A stretch of 20,498 bases of DNA from DATGQT01 sp033720695. GTDB lineage: Bacteria > Bacteroidota > Rhodothermia > Rhodothermales > Rubricoccaceae. Position 1 is the stretch's first letter. Each line of letters starts with the position of its first letter. Below are positions 16,406-20,498 of the stretch, piece after piece. Location of the stretch: the NCBI GenBank assembly GCA_033720695.1, contig JAWWCA010000036.1:1-20498 (forward strand), in the 5' to 3' direction. A model generated the notes under the pieces. It was not told the DNA's origin. It saw only the letters and a list, made by a program, of their open reading frames with translations, and made no database searches. The translations under genes were made by a program, and so were the position numbers.

Positions 16406-17914
16406 CTACGCCGCGCGCAGCGCCACGACGTTCTCGACGTGGTGGGTGTGCGGGAAGAGGTCCACGGGCTGCACGGCGGTGATCCGGTAGCGGTCGCCGA
16501 GGAGCGCGAGGTCGCGCGCCTGCGTCTGCGGGTTGCAGGAGACGTAGACGAGCCGCTCGGGCCGGAGCCGTCCGATCTGCGCGACCACCTTCGGGTGCAT
16601 CCCTGCGCGCGGCGGGTCCACGACGACGACGTCCGGCCGCCCGTGCGCCTCCACGAAGTCGGGGGTGAAGAGCTTCAGCATGTCGCCCGCCACGAACGTG
16701 CAGTTGTCGACGCCGTTCGCCACGGCGTTCGCGCGGGCGTTCGCGACGGCCTCCTCGATCAGCTCGACGCCGACGACGCGGCGGACGTGCTTGGAGAGGT
16801 AGAGGGCGATCGTGCCAGCGCCGCAGTAGAGGTCGTAGACGAGGTCGCCGGGCTGGAGCTCGGCCACCTCGAGGGCGACGTCGTAGAGGCGCTCGGCCTG
16901 GCGCGTGTTGGTCTGGAAAAACGCGTTGGGCGCGATCTCGAAGGTGTAGCGCCCGAGACGGTCGTGGACGACGCCGGGACCGAAGACGGTGGTCATCGTC
17001 TCGCCGTAGGCCGTCTGCGCCACGCCCGAGTTGATGGTGTTGACGAGCGTCGTGACCTCGGGAAAGTCGGTGCGGAGCCAATCGGAGAACGCGGCCATCC
17101 GCTCGGCATCCTCGTGGCTGGTGACGAGGACCACCATCCGCTCGTCGGTGTGGGCGGGCTGGCGGATGACGAGGTGCCGGAGGAAGCCCCGCTGCCGCTT
17201 GGTGTCCCACGGCGTCCAGCCGCGGGCCTTCGCGAAGGCCCGGACGCCGTTGACGAGGCGGACGCTCCACGCGCTCTGGAGGTAGCACGCCTGGAGGTCG
17301 AGGACCTTGTCGAACCGGCCCGGCACGTGGAGGCCGAGCGCGAAGTCCTTGTCCATCGTCTCCCCGCTCGCGATCTCCCAGTCCGTCAGCCAGCGGTGGG
17401 CGGAGAACGAGAACTCCATCTTGTTGCGGTAGAAGTAGAGCCCGCCCGACCCGTCGTGCGGGTCGGCCCCGAGGGTGGGGCGGACGGGGACGCCGAGGGC
17501 GTCGGCGACGGCGTCCCGCTTCATCTCCCGCTGCGCCTCGTACTGGACGTGCTGCCACTTGCACCCCCCGCAGTGCGCGAAGTACTCGCACCGCGGCTCG
17601 GTCCGGAGCGGGCTCGGTTCGAGCACCTCCAGGAGGCGGGCCTCGGCGAACGACGTCTTCCGCTTGAACACGCGGGCCCGCACGCGGTCGCCCGGCACGG
17701 CGCCGGCCACGAACACGACGTATCCGCTGCGGCCTTCGGCCGCTCCGCCTTCGGCCGCTCCGCCTTCGGCCGCTCCGCCTTCGGCCGCTCCGCCTTCGGC
17801 CGCGAGCCGCGCGAGGCTCTTGCCGCGGTCGGCGAACTTGTCCAGGGTCAGCTCGATCTCGGCGCCGCGCTTGAGGGTGGCGGGCCGGGGGGGGGGAGGC
17901 AGCGGCGTTTCCAT
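16406..17914 (-). CDS. rlmD: 23S rRNA (uracil-5-)-methyltransferase RlmD, 502 aa
   Basis: RlmD/RumA methylates U1939 of 23S rRNA (E. coli numbering) using S-adenosylmethionine. A TRAM domain lies at about 14-102, interrupted by five AEGGA-type units (about 39-60). The iron-sulfur cluster ligands are Cys109, Cys115 and Cys118 (CEYFAHCGGC) with Cys210 as the probable fourth. The methyltransferase domain shows LVYDLYCGAGTIALYLS, VVDPPRAG and YVSCNPQ with nucleophile Cys460. It is longer than the roughly 430 residues of E. coli RlmD, partly because of the repeat. The start is ATG 17914, the first Met before a TRAM-like sequence; farther upstream residues look non-coding. Codons 7-10 contain a run of ten C bases, so one-base slippage would inactivate the gene. 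A related U747 or U54-type methyltransferase cannot be fully excluded. Confidence 0.92.
   Translation of the reverse strand: METPLPPPPRPATLKRGAEIELTLDKFADRGKSLARLAAEGGAAEGGAAEGGAAEGGAAEGRSGYVVFVAGAVPGDRVRARVFKRKTSFAEARLLEVLEPSPLRTEPRCEYFAHCGGCKWQHVQYEAQREMKRDAVADALGVPVRPTLGADPHDGSGGLYFYRNKMEFSFSAHRWLTDWEIASGETMDKDFALGLHVPGRFDKVLDLQACYLQSAWSVRLVNGVRAFAKARGWTPWDTKRQRGFLRHLVIRQPAHTDERMVVLVTSHEDAERMAAFSDWLRTDFPEVTTLVNTINSGVAQTAYGETMTTVFGPGVVHDRLGRYTFEIAPNAFFQTNTRQAERLYDVALEVAELQPGDLVYDLYCGAGTIALYLSKHVRRVVGVELIEEAVANARANAVANGVDNCTFVAGDMLKLFTPDFVEAHGRPDVVVVDPPRAGMHPKVVAQIGRLRPERLVYVSCNPQTQARDLALLGDRYRITAVQPVDLFPHTHHVENVVALRAA
17731..17803. repeat. 15-bp minisatellite, about 4.9 copies, inside rlmD
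   Basis: On the + strand the unit CGCCTTCGGCCGCTC occurs exactly at 17746-17760, 17761-17775 and 17776-17790; a copy with one change precedes (17731-17745) and a partial one follows (17791-17803). In rlmD each unit encodes five residues (AEGGA), so gain or loss of copies keeps the frame. Each unit contains the small palindrome GCC-TTC-GGC. Confidence 0.95.
17887..17896. repeat. G10 homopolymer (C10 in the rlmD coding strand)
   Basis: Ten consecutive G bases on the + strand, equal to C10 in codons 7-10 of rlmD, coding for part of a Pro run (LPPPPRP). It is the longest homopolymer I notice in the window and is prone to slippage in replication or sequencing. Confidence 0.9.
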
Positions 17915-17945
17915 GGGCAGTGGACCGCCGAGGCAGGCCCGCGTT

Positions 17946-17963
17946 CCGGCGCGCGCGCGCCGG
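17946..17963. repeat. 18-bp perfect alternating CG palindrome between rlmD and the kinase gene
   Basis: CCGGCGCGCGCGCGCCGG is its own reverse complement and contains a run of alternating C and G. It lies in the 226-base divergent region (17915-18140), 32 bases upstream of the rlmD start. No promoter matching the other genes is seen in that region for either direction. Confidence 0.6.
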
Positions 17964-18140
17964 CGTCGCGCGCCGGACATCGACGGCGCTCCGAGGCGGC
18001 GTTTGCATGTCACGCCGACGTGGCATTCAGCCCCATCAAACCGCTCCCGCACAGGTCCCCACCCCCGCCCGGCGACTACGCCTCTACCCCTCTCTATGTA
18101 AAGAGTACCCGCCCCCGCGCTCTGCCAAGCCCGAGCCCTG

Positions 18141-20498
<2,358 letters not shown>

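Noticed and set aside
17731..17803. The repeat in rlmD as a CRISPR-like array
   Set aside because: Units are 15 bp, contiguous and coding, with no spacers.
15129..18026. A 965-codon minus-strand frame over rlmD and the epimerase
   Set aside because: It is a shifted frame of two real minus-strand genes and shows only low-complexity sequence.

Overview
The window is very GC-rich (about 70% by eye) and gene-dense, and it looks like an ordinary chromosomal stretch of a member of the Bacteroidota/Rhodothermota group, most plausibly a Rhodothermia such as a Rubricoccaceae. This assignment is inferred. It rests on three things: start sites that almost all lack a Shine-Dalgarno sequence, promoter-like sites matching the Bacteroidota pattern TTTG-N20-TAnnTTTG, and a fused E1/E2 2-oxoglutarate dehydrogenase. 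There is no phage, transposon, CRISPR array, rRNA or tRNA that I can see.

Left part (1-4650, + strand): the possible last codons of a truncated gene, a coiled-coil protein of unknown function, a membrane-anchored coiled-coil protein of unknown function, an enoyl-CoA hydratase, a CNNM/CorC-type membrane transporter and dipeptidase E (pepE). A degenerate heptamer tandem repeat begins at the pepE stop codon.

Middle part (4796-10612, - strand): in transcription order these are rdgB and dtd (1-nt overlap), a secreted YtcJ-type amidohydrolase with a 1-nt-overlapping 39-residue membrane protein, moaC, floA (flotillin), an unknown 202-residue protein 2 nt behind floA, and a secreted protein with an NADase-type glycan-binding domain. 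rdgB (nucleotide-pool cleaning) and dtd (removal of D-amino acids from tRNA) form a natural quality-control pair.

Centre (10613-11100, + strand): rpsU (ribosomal protein bS21) stands alone between a good promoter and a strong intrinsic terminator. It is the only gene here with a clear Shine-Dalgarno sequence, and it uses a TTG start, which fits autoregulation of bS21 as known in Bacteroidota.

Right part (11102-20498): the multifunctional 2-oxoglutarate dehydrogenase gene and an NAD-dependent epimerase (both -), a small four-helix membrane protein (+), and rlmD (-), a 23S rRNA methyltransferase whose 5' end holds a C10 homopolymer and a five-copy 15-bp in-frame repeat. A membrane-bound hybrid histidine kinase with two receiver domains (+) runs open through the right edge.

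I did not find a convincing new multi-gene system. The best leads are the bS21 control region, the slippage-prone 5' end of rlmD, a recurring -7-like octamer upstream of several transcription units, and a few uncharacterised proteins tightly coupled to known genes.
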